From NCBI RefSeq assembly GCF_001553855.1, contig NZ_LQWV01000012.1, positions 124,001 to 188,000 of the forward strand: a stretch of DNA of 64,000 nucleotides, in the 5' to 3' direction. How positions within the stretch are numbered: the first letter of the stretch is position 1; every line of letters begins with the position of its first letter. Under the pieces are notes generated by a model. The model ran no database searches. It was not told where the DNA came from and saw only the letters and a program-made list of their open reading frames with translations. Below, one piece after another: positions 27,152 to 35,490 of the stretch. Made by a program: the position numbers and the translations under genes. The stretch is from Streptococcus gordonii (GTDB taxonomy: Bacteria > Bacillota > Bacilli > Lactobacillales > Streptococcaceae).

Positions 27152-27628
27152 TTACATATTTTCAATGTGAAGTTCTAACAAGAACTCAAGAGCCTCGGGA
27201 GTGCAGTTCTTTTTTTCAATTGCAAAACCAGTGTTCTCCCCTATCAAGATATAAAAATCTTGCTTTGTCATAATGACTTTGACAATATCATCATAGGTAT
27301 AGTGAAATTCTCCACGTTTATTCTGAGCTACAAAAGACTCTCTGTCAAATATCAGAGTGACCTCCATGTTCTGAAATAAAGGATTTTTTTGATAAGCCCT
27401 TTTTATCTGATAATTCATGCCAAAATAGTACATAGAGGCGCAAATAGGGGGAGCCAATATGATAGAAATTATCTTTTTCTCTAACGGACTGAACATTACG
27501 TAGGTGAACAGTCCGATTATCAGTATGATTATGTATAATACAAATCCTTTTCGTCGCACGAGAATAGCCCAAGAAAATCTTTTATAAACTTCTTCAGTCA
27601 TAAGAGTTGTAATACGGATTGGAAACAT
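27152..27628 (-). CDS. YcxB-like membrane protein
   Basis: 158 residues. An N-terminal half with two membrane segments (about 28-45 and 52-70) is followed by a cytoplasmic domain with VTLIFDRESFVAQNKRGEFH and YDDIVKVIMTKQDFYILIGE, characteristic of the YcxB family. Its function is unknown. GGAGG lies seven bases before the ATG, and a minus-strand TATAAT lies at 27651-27656. It sits alone at the edge of an AT-rich minus-strand block. Confidence 0.75.
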   Translation of the reverse strand: MFPIRITTLMTEEVYKRFSWAILVRRKGFVLYIIILIIGLFTYVMFSPLEKKIISIILAPPICASMYYFGMNYQIKRAYQKNPLFQNMEVTLIFDRESFVAQNKRGEFHYTYDDIVKVIMTKQDFYILIGENTGFAIEKKNCTPEALEFLLELHIENM

Positions 27629-27943
27629 CTCTTACCTCCTAGTTTTTATTATTATAACACAGAGGATTGATAAGATGTAGGGAATGTTGCGATTGAACTA
27701 GATGAAGCAAGGGTCGTCGAATTTTCTTTTAGGGAAGACGAGTGATTCTTTCGGTTTTATTTAAAGATATTCTCAATTGTTTAGGCTTTTTATATTTATT
27801 ATTAAGGCATAACTTTCATTATAAGGAGCAACACTTATAGATAATGAAAAAGAAAGTAATTTGGAGCAGTTTTGAATTGGTAAATATTATTGTAGTACAC
27901 TATGCAACAAGATTAATGCTATCGTTCAATCATTTGTTACCCT
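27629..27943. other. AT-rich gap between YcxB-like gene and ABC permease
   Basis: Contains the minus-strand promoter of the YcxB-like gene. A 45-codon plus-strand ORF at 27844-27981 starts with ATGAAAAAGAAAG but runs into the permease gene on the other strand and is probably not a gene. Nothing else is clear. Confidence 0.4.
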
Positions 27944-28693
27944 CTATCTTTTTAGAAGTGTTAGTTTTGGAAATTTATTGATGGTTAGTTTTCGAAGTTT
28001 TGGTCTTTTTGTATTTTTGAGAGCCCAATAACTTAGCCCAAATAATCCAACAATCCATAAAAGAGATACGATTAAACTATCAAAATTTAATTTAAAATCA
28101 GCTTTATTAAAGAAGTCAACATAAATTCCCAAGAAGGTTGTATCCATAAAATTCTTAATTTCTGAACTAACTTGTGAAAACATTGGTAAGAATGATAAAG
28201 CTAACATGGGAATTAAACCATACACTTGCGCCTGTGTTTGTGTTTCTGATATAGAGCCAATAACTAAATTAAGAAGTATAGTACATAAGGCTACTAATGA
28301 AACTACAGCAAGATATACAGGGTAATCTGTTCCAAAATTAAATTCAACCATTATAGGGAAGGCAATAATTGCTGCTGATGCAAAAATTACAGGATAAAAT
28401 AGAACAGAAATAAGATATTCTCCTCGGCGAACCCCACTTAAAACAAGAGTTTTAAAAATTCTTTTCTCTTTTTCTTCTGCAATCGAACTTGAAATCATTG
28501 AACCTGAAGAGAATGAGAAAGCCATTGTTAAACTACTATATAGCAATGTTTTCCCTTGAGTTCCATCAGTATTCATGAAATTTTGGAAAAGCAGTACTAG
28601 AAAGAACGGAAATATTACCTGAACTAAAGTGTTTTTGTTATTCAATAATACTTGTGTCCTCAACCAAATAAGGGCTAAAATTCGTTTAAGCAT
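27944..28693 (-). CDS. ABC-2 type transporter permease
   Basis: 249 residues with six membrane segments in the ABC-2 exporter layout; cytoplasmic EEKEKRIFKTLVLSGVRRGEY follows the second helix, as is typical of the family. It overlaps the ATPase gene by eight bases. The pair could export a peptide, bacteriocin or lipid, or give self-resistance. No substrate can be assigned. The ComR-like promoter and regulator upstream suggest peptide-controlled expression (inference). Composition is more AT-rich than polA next to it. Confidence 0.82.
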   Translation of the reverse strand: MLKRILALIWLRTQVLLNNKNTLVQVIFPFFLVLLFQNFMNTDGTQGKTLLYSSLTMAFSFSSGSMISSSIAEEKEKRIFKTLVLSGVRRGEYLISVLFYPVIFASAAIIAFPIMVEFNFGTDYPVYLAVVSLVALCTILLNLVIGSISETQTQAQVYGLIPMLALSFLPMFSQVSSEIKNFMDTTFLGIYVDFFNKADFKLNFDSLIVSLLWIVGLFGLSYWALKNTKRPKLRKLTINKFPKLTLLKR

Positions 28694-29510
28694 CTAATTT
28701 TTCTCCTGTCAATTTAATAAAAATATCTTCAAGTGTTGGCTCACATGAATGAATCATCATAATTTTTTGGTAGTTCTCTTCTTTCAAGGCCTCGAAGTTG
28801 ATTATTTCTCTACTTGTATCGCTATAAGTAAGTTCAACTTTCTTTTCCGTGTTATATTTTTGGATGATATTTTTAGGACTTCCCTGCTCAACAAGATGAC
28901 CTTTATTCAAAAGAGCCAAATCATCGCATAAAAGAGTTGCCTCATTCATATCATGAGTGGTTAAAAAGATTGTTGTTCCTTTTTCTTTCAATTCTTGTAA
29001 TAGTTTATGAATTTTCTTTGATGTAGTAGGATCTAATCCACTCGTAGGCTCATCTAAAAATAATACCTTAGGATAGTTGATTAAAGCACGAGCTAAAAGC
29101 ATTCGTTGACGCATGCCTGTAGAAAGTTTTTCAGCTGGAGTATCTTTGCTATCATACAGATCAACTTGTTTGAGAATTTCCTCAATTCGATTTGTTGAAG
29201 TATCATATAGTTTTGCGAAAAATAGCAAATTTTTGTACAAGCTCAATTTTTCATAGTAACCGCTTGTATCTCCCACTAAGCCTAACTCTTCAAAATCTGA
29301 AGGGAGCAATTCTTGAGAATCTTTCCCCAACAATTCTGTCTTTCCGCTATTAGCAGGTAGCTGTCCTATCAAGATATTGATCATTGTTGTTTTTCCTGAA
29401 CCAGACGGACCTAGGAATCCAAAAATCTCTCCTTCATTTACTACAAAACTAATATTGTTTAAAGCAACTTTATCTCCAAAACTTTTAGTAACTCTCTCTA
29501 CTTTAATCAT
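28686..29510 (-). CDS. ABC transporter ATP-binding protein
   Basis: 274 residues. Walker A GPSGSGKTT near residue 35, signature KLSTGMRQRMLLARAL, Walker B VLFLDEPTSGLD and the H-loop in FLTTHDMNE. The C-terminal extension is of the kind found in exporter-type (DrrA/CcmA-like) ATPases. It starts about 145 bp after a ComR-box-type promoter on the same strand, with a weak GGCTGAAAG ribosome binding region. It forms an operon with the permease. Confidence 0.9.
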   Translation of the reverse strand: MIKVERVTKSFGDKVALNNISFVVNEGEIFGFLGPSGSGKTTMINILIGQLPANSGKTELLGKDSQELLPSDFEELGLVGDTSGYYEKLSLYKNLLFFAKLYDTSTNRIEEILKQVDLYDSKDTPAEKLSTGMRQRMLLARALINYPKVLFLDEPTSGLDPTTSKKIHKLLQELKEKGTTIFLTTHDMNEATLLCDDLALLNKGHLVEQGSPKNIIQKYNTEKKVELTYSDTSREIINFEALKEENYQKIMMIHSCEPTLEDIFIKLTGEKLDA

Positions 29511-29654
29511 CTTTCAGCCTCTTTCTACTTTACAAACTTTTTGTCCATAGAATAGTCAATTGTTTTCACTATATTCCACACCTACTTGCCAATTCGGTCT
29601 TTTTAAAATAAATTATTTCTAGCTTTACGCTTTCCTGAACTTATTTACAATAAC

Positions 29655-29705
29655 AGTATAAACCTTAAAAAAGAAAAACAACAGGACATTTATGTCCTGT
29701 TGTTT
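29655..29705 (-). promoter_or_regulatory. ComR-box-type promoter before the ABC genes
   Basis: A 30-bp palindrome (29676-29705, 14-bp perfect arms) contains AACA-G-GACA-TAAA-TGTC-C-TGTT on the minus strand (29701 to 29680). Nineteen bases later, after a T-rich tract, comes -10 TATACT (29660-29655). This equals the ComR-box layout of comS and sigX promoters as I recall it. It also lies 33 bases after the regulator's stop and is followed by T-rich sequence, so it may double as that gene's terminator. Confidence 0.7.
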
Positions 29706-29738
29706 CAGTTATTGAAAATAATATCTATTATGTACAAA

Positions 29739-30641
29739 TCAAATGTTTGGGAAGTCTAGATTTTTTTCCTCTAAAACTTGGTTTTTAAATAAATTATCAT
29801 TTAAAAACTCTGCTCCCATAATAGCTTTGTCGTAATACTGTAGGGCTTTTTCTTCATTTCCTTTACCATAGAGGTAATACTTTGCTTCTAAATAATCAAC
29901 TGTGGGTTTTAAACTAGTGTCTCCTATTTCAATCATAATTTCTCTTAACATACTCAATATTTCAGGAATAAATTCATGATAATCAATATCGATTTGATAA
30001 AGAACTAATCCTATAAGTACCCTTTGCAATAGATGAGTATAACTGGCATCTTCGTAATTTGTTTGAGATACAATATTTAGACAAACTTTTTTTAAAGTTA
30101 TTTCATCTCGTTCTGAATTAACAGCTAGAGACAAAAAATACAAGTACAACAGTAGTAAATCATTTGTCGAATATTCTGTTCGTAACATTGTTTGTTCAAA
30201 ATATTCCTCAATTAAACCTTCTCCAAATTCGGCATTTTCAGAAACATATACATCATCAATAGCTTGTAGAACCTCAACTGCTATTTGTTCATCCTCAGGG
30301 AGTTGATCATAAAAACGTTCTTGAATGTCTTCAAAGATAGCTTCACGTTGGTGGATTTTTTCTTCATCTCCATGAATAGATTGACGAATCAATTTTGTTT
30401 TCAGTTTTAAATACTCTTTAGGTACAATGAGTAATCCTTCATCGATTAGCTGTGTTATTGGAACCTCTAATACTTCAGCTATATAATCTAATTTAGCCAA
30501 GCTAGGTAAGTTATTTCCTGTTTCAATTCGGCCTAACTGACGAATCGTTAGATCTTTTTCATCTCCACAAAATGCTTCTCGACTCAATCCTTTTTCAGTC
30601 CGTAAAGTACGAATACGTTTTCCTATTTCTAAATTTTTCAT
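29739..30641 (-). CDS. ComR/Rgg-type (XRE plus TPR) peptide-sensing regulator
   Basis: 300 residues. The N-terminal HTH is IGKRIRTLRTEKGLSREAFC through LTIRQLGRIETGNNLPSL, and residues 80-300 form helical TPR-like repeats. Stretches such as FYDQLPEDEQ, the motif near GLIEEYFEQTMLRTEY and NDLLLLYLYFLSLAV closely recall ComR of S. mutans and S. thermophilus. These proteins bind imported short peptides through the Opp/Ami permease and activate promoters with ComR boxes. Such a box lies just downstream, before the ABC genes. I found no clear comS-like pheromone gene next to it. It could be a ComR paralogue like those controlling bacteriocins in S. salivarius. Confidence 0.82.
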   Translation of the reverse strand: MKNLEIGKRIRTLRTEKGLSREAFCGDEKDLTIRQLGRIETGNNLPSLAKLDYIAEVLEVPITQLIDEGLLIVPKEYLKLKTKLIRQSIHGDEEKIHQREAIFEDIQERFYDQLPEDEQIAVEVLQAIDDVYVSENAEFGEGLIEEYFEQTMLRTEYSTNDLLLLYLYFLSLAVNSERDEITLKKVCLNIVSQTNYEDASYTHLLQRVLIGLVLYQIDIDYHEFIPEILSMLREIMIEIGDTSLKPTVDYLEAKYYLYGKGNEEKALQYYDKAIMGAEFLNDNLFKNQVLEEKNLDFPNI

Positions 30642-30787
30642 CTAATTCCTCTTCAAACTATACTAGATGTTTAAATAAAAAATGCCACTCATATAATATA
30701 TTTACATTTTAACATTTTTTAAATTTTTGTATAAGATTTTATATGAAGAATGCGATATTTATGGCTTTTGGGTGCTGCTTGATGTAT

Positions 30788-30795
30788 GTTATAAT
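30788..30795 (+). promoter_or_regulatory. Extended -10 promoter of polA
   Basis: TATGTTATAAT, extended -10, with TATAAT at 30790-30795 only six bases before the polA ATG. A TTGGGT 16 bp upstream may serve as -35. The transcript would begin at or next to the start codon. Confidence 0.65.
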
Positions 30796-30801
30796 AAACC
30801 T

Positions 30802-33444
30802 ATGGAAAAAAAGAACAAATTATTATTAATCGACGGTTCGTCCGTTGCTTTTCGCGCTTTTTTTGCGCTTTATAATCAAATCGACCGTTTCAAGAGTCCA
30901 TCGGGCCTGCATACCAATGCCATTTATGGCTTCCACCTCATGCTCAATCATCTCTTGGAGCGCGTGCAGCCGACTCATGTTCTAGTGGCTTTTGATGCTG
31001 GAAAGACGACCTTCCGGACCGAGATGTACGCCGACTATAAGGCTGGTCGGGCCAAGACACCGGATGAATTTCGTGAGCAGCTGCCCTTTATCCGAGAAAT
31101 GCTGCAGCACCTAGGCATTCACTACTACGACTTGGCTCAGTACGAGGCGGATGACATTATCGGAACCTTGGACAAGATGGCTGAAAAGACAGCTGTGCCT
31201 TACGATGTAACCATTGTTAGCGGTGATAAAGACTTGATTCAGCTGACGGATGATAATACCGTAGTGGAGATTTCCAAGAAAGGAGTGGCCGAGTTTGAGG
31301 AATTTACCCCAGCCTACCTCATGGAGAAGATGGGCATCACGCCAGAGCAGTTCATCGACCTCAAGGCGCTAATGGGCGATCAGTCGGATAACATCCCCGG
31401 CGTGACCAAGATTGGTGAGAAGACTGGTCTCAAGCTCCTCTTGGAGTATGGCACTTTGGAAAATCTCTATGAAAACATCGACCAGCTCAAGGCTTCCAAG
31501 ATGAAGGAAAATCTGATCAATGACAAGGACAAGGCCTTTTTATCTAAAACTCTAGCTACTATCAATACTCAGGCTCCGATTGAAATCGGGTTGGATGATT
31601 TGGTTTATAAGGGTCCTCAGGTAGAGGCTCTGAGCAAGTTCTATGATGAGATGGGCTTCAAGCAACTCAAGGCTCAGCTAGGAACTGGTCAAGAGCCAGT
31701 AGAAGTCAAACCAATTGAATTTACCCAAGTGACTGAGGTGACAGCGGATATGCTGGTACCAGAGCAATTTTTCTATTTTGAAATTTTAGGTGACAACTAC
31801 CACAAGGAAGAGATTGTCGGTCTTGCCTGGGGCGATAGCCGTCAGATTTATGTCGGCTCCAGCGATTTACTGCAACAGCCTCTCTTTCAGAAATTTTTGA
31901 CAAAAACAGCTCTGAAAACCTACGACCTCAAGCGGACCAAGGTACTGCTCAGTCATTACGGCATTGAACTACCAGCAGCCTCCTTTGATGCGCGCCTAGC
32001 CAAGTATTTGCTTTCGACGGTCGAGGACAATGAGCTGGCGACTATTGCTCGCCTCTACGGCCAAACGATTCTGCCGACTGATGACGAGGTTTATGGCAAG
32101 GGGGCCAAGCGTGCTCTGCCGGAGCAAGAGCGGCTCTTTGAGCATCTAGCTCGTAAGGTTCAGGTACTGCTGGAAACAGAAGAGCCAATGAAAGACCAGC
32201 TCCGCGCCCACGATCAGCTGGATTTGTTGCTTGAAATGGAGCAGCCGCTGGCCTTTGTCCTAGCCAAGATGGAGATTGCAGGGATCAAGGTTGAGCGGGA
32301 AACCCTGCAAGGTATGCAGGCGGAAAATGAAAAGACGCTGGAAAGCCTGACCCAGGAGATTTATAATCTGGCTGGTCAGGAGTTTAATATTAACTCGCCA
32401 AAACAGCTGGGAACCATTCTCTTTGAGGATATGGGGTTGCCGCTGGAGTACACCAAAAAGACCAAGACAGGTTATTCTACAGCGGTTGATGTGCTGGAGC
32501 GCCTAGCTCCCATTGCACCGATTGTGTCTAAGATTCTGGAATATCGTCAAATCAGCAAACTCCAGTCCACTTATATCATCGGACTGCAGGAGGCGATAGC
32601 AGCTGACGGTAAGATTCATACTCGCTATGTTCAGGATTTGACTCAGACTGGCCGCCTGTCTTCCGTTGACCCGAACCTGCAGAATATCCCCGTTCGTTTG
32701 GAGCAGGGGCGCCTCATTCGCAAGGCCTTTGTGCCAGAGTGGGCAGACAGCGTGTTACTCAGCTCGGATTATTCCCAGATTGAGCTGCGAGTGCTGGCTC
32801 ATATTTCTCAGGACGAGCATCTGATTGCTGCCTTTCAGCATGGAGAAGACATTCACACCGCTACAGCCATGCGGGTCTTTGGTATTGAAAAGGCAGAGGA
32901 TGTGACGCCTAATGACCGCCGTAATGCCAAGGCTGTCAACTTCGGAGTAGTCTATGGCATTTCCGACTTTGGACTGGCCAATAATTTGGGAATTTCCCGC
33001 AAGGCTGCTAAGGACTACATTGAGACCTATTTTGAGCGTTTCCCAGGAATCAAAAATTATATGGAAACGATTGTTCGCGAAGCGCGTGATAAGGGCTATG
33101 TAGAGACCATTTATCATCGCCGTCGCTCTTTGCCGGACATCAATTCCCGCAACTTTAACATCCGAAATTTTGCGGAGCGCACAGCCATTAACAGCCCCAT
33201 CCAAGGATCGGCCGCAGACATTCTCAAAGTCGCCATGATTAATCTGGATCGAGCTCTGACAGAGAAGAATTTCAAGTCTCGCATGCTCTTGCAGGTTCAC
33301 GATGAAATCGTGCTGGAAGTGCCAAACGACGAGTTAACAGCCGTCCGCCAGCTAGTCAAAGAAACCATGGAAGCCGCGATTGAGCTGGCCGTTCCACTAG
33401 TAGCTGATGAAAATGCCGGCCGGACATGGTACGAGGCAAAATAA
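30802..33444 (+). CDS. polA: DNA polymerase I
   Basis: 880 residues: 5' nuclease domain (1 to about 290, with LLLIDGSSVAFRAFFAL and GDQSDNIPGV), a degenerate 3'-5' exonuclease domain (about 310-480) and the polymerase domain with LLSSDYSQIELRVLAH, RRNAKAVNFGVVYG and LQVHDEIVLEVP. Where proofreading enzymes have D-x-E, this protein has FYFEILGD, so editing is probably lost, as known for pneumococcal Pol I. Start at ATG 30802 matches family length. No Shine-Dalgarno is visible, and the -10 box suggests a leaderless mRNA. Confidence 0.95.
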   Translation: MEKKNKLLLIDGSSVAFRAFFALYNQIDRFKSPSGLHTNAIYGFHLMLNHLLERVQPTHVLVAFDAGKTTFRTEMYADYKAGRAKTPDEFREQLPFIREMLQHLGIHYYDLAQYEADDIIGTLDKMAEKTAVPYDVTIVSGDKDLIQLTDDNTVVEISKKGVAEFEEFTPAYLMEKMGITPEQFIDLKALMGDQSDNIPGVTKIGEKTGLKLLLEYGTLENLYENIDQLKASKMKENLINDKDKAFLSKTLATINTQAPIEIGLDDLVYKGPQVEALSKFYDEMGFKQLKAQLGTGQEPVEVKPIEFTQVTEVTADMLVPEQFFYFEILGDNYHKEEIVGLAWGDSRQIYVGSSDLLQQPLFQKFLTKTALKTYDLKRTKVLLSHYGIELPAASFDARLAKYLLSTVEDNELATIARLYGQTILPTDDEVYGKGAKRALPEQERLFEHLARKVQVLLETEEPMKDQLRAHDQLDLLLEMEQPLAFVLAKMEIAGIKVERETLQGMQAENEKTLESLTQEIYNLAGQEFNINSPKQLGTILFEDMGLPLEYTKKTKTGYSTAVDVLERLAPIAPIVSKILEYRQISKLQSTYIIGLQEAIAADGKIHTRYVQDLTQTGRLSSVDPNLQNIPVRLEQGRLIRKAFVPEWADSVLLSSDYSQIELRVLAHISQDEHLIAAFQHGEDIHTATAMRVFGIEKAEDVTPNDRRNAKAVNFGVVYGISDFGLANNLGISRKAAKDYIETYFERFPGIKNYMETIVREARDKGYVETIYHRRRSLPDINSRNFNIRNFAERTAINSPIQGSAADILKVAMINLDRALTEKNFKSRMLLQVHDEIVLEVPNDELTAVRQLVKETMEAAIELAVPLVADENAGRTWYEAK

Positions 33445-33660
33445 GATATCAAGGGCGTAAAACACAAAGTGAAAATAGAAAGCTGACTTAGCGTTCGATG
33501 AATGCGAGGAAGCTTGTCTTTTTCACACAGTGTTTAGCCCGGATTCAATTAAGTGTATAATATTAACAGAACAACTAAATGGCAACGATAACAGGAGAAT
33601 TTATCTATTTTCCAAGGTTTTAGCCCAGACTCAGTTAAGACGCAATACTTACAAAACTAT
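33445..33660 (+). repeat. Intergenic hairpin repeat, copy B, plus partial copy
   Basis: GATATCAAG follows the polA stop directly, as copy A follows ntpD. GGGCGTAAAACAC (33453-33465) pairs with GTGTTTAGCCC (33530-33540) and the inner arms GTGAAAATAG and CTTTTTCAC also pair. It ends in a GATTCAATTAAG-type tail. A third, partial tail TTAGCCCAGACTCAGTTAAG occurs near 33625. No gene is present. Confidence 0.6.
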
Positions 33661-33690
33661 CCAGCTTTATTATGAATGAGGAGGAAGTCT

Positions 33691-34128
33691 ATGACTTATC
33701 ATTTTCAAAATCCCAGTGATGCCATTGTCAAGCATTATCTGGAAAACAGCAAGGTGATTGCTGTTGTTGGTCTGTCAGACCGTGAGGAAACGACCAGTAA
33801 CCGTGTGTCCAAGGAGATGCAGGAGCGAGGTTATCGCATTATCCCAGTCAATCCTCGGGCAGCAGGCAATCGGATTTTTGGTGAAACTGTTTATGCCAGT
33901 CTCAAAGACATTCCTTTCCCGGTGGATATTGTCGATGTATACCGTCGCAGTGAGTTTTTGCCAGATGTAGCGCGTGATTTTCTGGAAGCAGATGCCAAGA
34001 TTTTCTGGGCACAGTTGGGCTTGGAGAGTGAGGAAGCTGAGCAGATTTTGCGGGCTGCCGGTCGAGACGATATTGTCATGGACCGTTGTATTAAACGCGA
34101 GCATACCCGCTTGATTCTGGGCGAATAA
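33691..34128 (+). CDS. CoA-binding domain protein (YccU/YneT family)
   Basis: 145 residues, Rossmann-like CoA-binding fold as in the succinyl-CoA synthetase alpha subunit. Shows VIAVVGLSDREETTSNRV, IIPVNPRA and FWAQLGLESEEA. It probably binds CoA or a nucleotide; the role is unknown. Start at ATG 33691 with AGGAGGAAG six bases upstream; the earlier ATG at 33676 includes this site. The next gene starts one base after its stop. Confidence 0.85.
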   Translation: MTYHFQNPSDAIVKHYLENSKVIAVVGLSDREETTSNRVSKEMQERGYRIIPVNPRAAGNRIFGETVYASLKDIPFPVDIVDVYRRSEFLPDVARDFLEADAKIFWAQLGLESEEAEQILRAAGRDDIVMDRCIKREHTRLILGE

Positions 34129-34129
34129 G

Positions 34130-34627
34130 ATGGCCAAGTTAGTCATCATTCGTGGAAATTCCGGCTCTGGCAAGTCTAGCCTAACCAAGAAACTACAGGC
34201 TCACTACGGTCGAGGTACTCTCTTGATTGCGCAGGATACGATTAGACGGGACATGCTCAAGGAAAAAGTCGAGCCGGGAAATTTGTCTATTGACCTGACG
34301 GAGACACTGGCCCACTTCGGCTACGAGCATGATTTGCTGGTTCTGGTTGAAGGGTTTTATGAGACAGACATTTACGGACAGATGCTAGAGCGTTTGCGGA
34401 ATTTATTTGGTTCTCAGACTCTAGCGTATTACTATGATTTGACTTTTGAAGAAACAGTCCGCCGTCATCAAACCAGAGCGAAGCAAGAAGAATTTACCCC
34501 AGCCGACATGAAGCGCTGGTGGAAAGACCGAGACTTCTTAGGCTGGGAAGGGGAAGTCTTTTTCACAGATGAAGATTCGCTTGAGACAGCTTTTCAGCGA
34601 ATTTGTCAAGATTTAGACAGATTTTAA
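34130..34627 (+). CDS. P-loop kinase-like protein
   Basis: 165 residues with Walker A IRGNSGSGKSSLTKKL at the N-terminus, a Walker B-like DLLVLVEGFYE, and a lid region with RRHQTRAKQEEFTPADMKRW. It resembles zeta-toxin/adenylate-kinase-like small-molecule phosphotransferases common in Firmicutes. The substrate is unknown. There is no antitoxin partner, so a toxin role is unlikely. It is co-transcribed with the CoA-binding protein. Confidence 0.75.
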   Translation: MAKLVIIRGNSGSGKSSLTKKLQAHYGRGTLLIAQDTIRRDMLKEKVEPGNLSIDLTETLAHFGYEHDLLVLVEGFYETDIYGQMLERLRNLFGSQTLAYYYDLTFEETVRRHQTRAKQEEFTPADMKRWWKDRDFLGWEGEVFFTDEDSLETAFQRICQDLDRF

Positions 34628-34642
34628 TCTTTACCCAATTTT

Positions 34643-34677
34643 AAAAGTGACATTTCGGTTTAAGTGTCACTTTTTTT
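34643..34677 (+). terminator. Terminator after the P-loop kinase gene
   Basis: AAAAGTGACA-loop-TGTCAC then T7. Confidence 0.92.
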
Positions 34678-34716
34678 GTAGCCTCCTATTAAATTTAAAA
34701 TATAATCAAAAAACTA

Positions 34717-34773
34717 TTGACATATATATTACAAAAGATTACAATTAAATTACAAAATATTTCTTTTGTTACA
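34717..34773 (+). promoter_or_regulatory. Lipoprotein promoter with phased TTACA repeats
   Basis: -35 TTGACA 34717-34722, -10 TACAAT 34740-34745, 17-bp spacer. TTACA occurs at 34729, 34739, 34750 and 34769. ATTACA-N5-ATTACA at 34738-34754 is the reverse complement of the WalR/VicR pattern TGTWAH-N5-TGTWAH and overlaps the -10 box. Confidence 0.55.
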
Positions 34774-34789
34774 AAAAGGAGAATTAGTG

Positions 34790-35422
34790 ATGAAAACTAT
34801 AAAATTTACTCTGTTAGTTGTTATGTCTTTAGCGACTTGCTTCTTTCTCTGTGCTTGTGGGAATAAGCAAGAAAGTGCAACCAGTAGCTCAAGCAAGGTT
34901 ACTCAGACTACCAAATCCAGCGAAAAATCGGAAACATCATCCACAAAGGAAAAGGTTGCGACCAACTCAAGTAGCCAGGATTCCAAAGCTAATCAAATAG
35001 ATACGGGCAACTCAAGCAAGCAAGATGCCAATACTAGTCAAAAAGAAGATACTACAACTCAGATGGCTACAGCAAGCATGGATATTCAGGCTATTGCTGG
35101 TGGTGATTTTTCTAGTGTAGCAGGAACTTGGACCAATGATTTGGGTGAGCAACTGACTTTTAAGGCAGATGGCACTAGTATCTTTAAGAAAAACGATGGT
35201 AAGGAAATTGCAAATAATACATTGTATGACGGGAAGATCCAAGATGGGAAATATGTAGTTGGTTTTGGCTATGCGAGCGCGGGCAGTAGTGATCCCTTAT
35301 TCTTTATTCCTAAAGGTGCGCCTATGCCTGTCACAGGGAATGAATGTCCGAAAGAACAGCTACAACTAGGTAGTGATTCTACCTATGCAGCCCAACATCC
35401 ATACTACCGAGTGGCAAATTAG
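34790..35422 (+). CDS. Lipoprotein with Ser/Thr-rich linker and DUF6287-like domain
   Basis: 210 residues. Signal peptide with lipobox LCAC (cysteine at about 23), so the protein is anchored to the outer face of the membrane. A Ser/Thr/Lys-rich low-complexity linker runs to about residue 95. The C-terminal domain begins MDIQAIAGGDFSSVAGTW and contains GEQLTFKADGTSIF, as in small streptococcal domains annotated DUF6287. Its function is unknown. AAAAGGAG lies eight bases before the ATG. It may belong to a WalR-type envelope-stress regulon (inference from the promoter). Confidence 0.85.
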   Translation: MKTIKFTLLVVMSLATCFFLCACGNKQESATSSSSKVTQTTKSSEKSETSSTKEKVATNSSSQDSKANQIDTGNSSKQDANTSQKEDTTTQMATASMDIQAIAGGDFSSVAGTWTNDLGEQLTFKADGTSIFKKNDGKEIANNTLYDGKIQDGKYVVGFGYASAGSSDPLFFIPKGAPMPVTGNECPKEQLQLGSDSTYAAQHPYYRVAN

Positions 35423-35490
35423 TAAATGATGTGTATCTGTGAAAACAACTAATTGCCTGTAAAATGATCCTATTCATAGCTGCAAAGACA

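Noticed and set aside
27844-27981. 45-codon plus-strand ORF starting MKKKVIWSSFELVN
   Set aside because: It overlaps the end of the ABC permease on the other strand, has no clear promoter, and lacks a recognisable domain.
29676-29705. Reading the palindrome only as a terminator of the regulator gene
   Set aside because: Termination is possible, but the exact ComR-box pattern, the 19-bp spacing to TATACT and a second similar promoter argue for an operator as well. Kept as a dual possibility.
30727-30801. Upstream in-frame extension of polA
   Set aside because: It runs through the -35/-10 promoter elements, encodes no family-conserved residues and would make the protein longer than known streptococcal Pol I.
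32755-33300. Long antisense frame inside polA (181 codons)
   Set aside because: It mirrors strongly conserved polymerase codons on the opposite strand and has no ribosome binding site.
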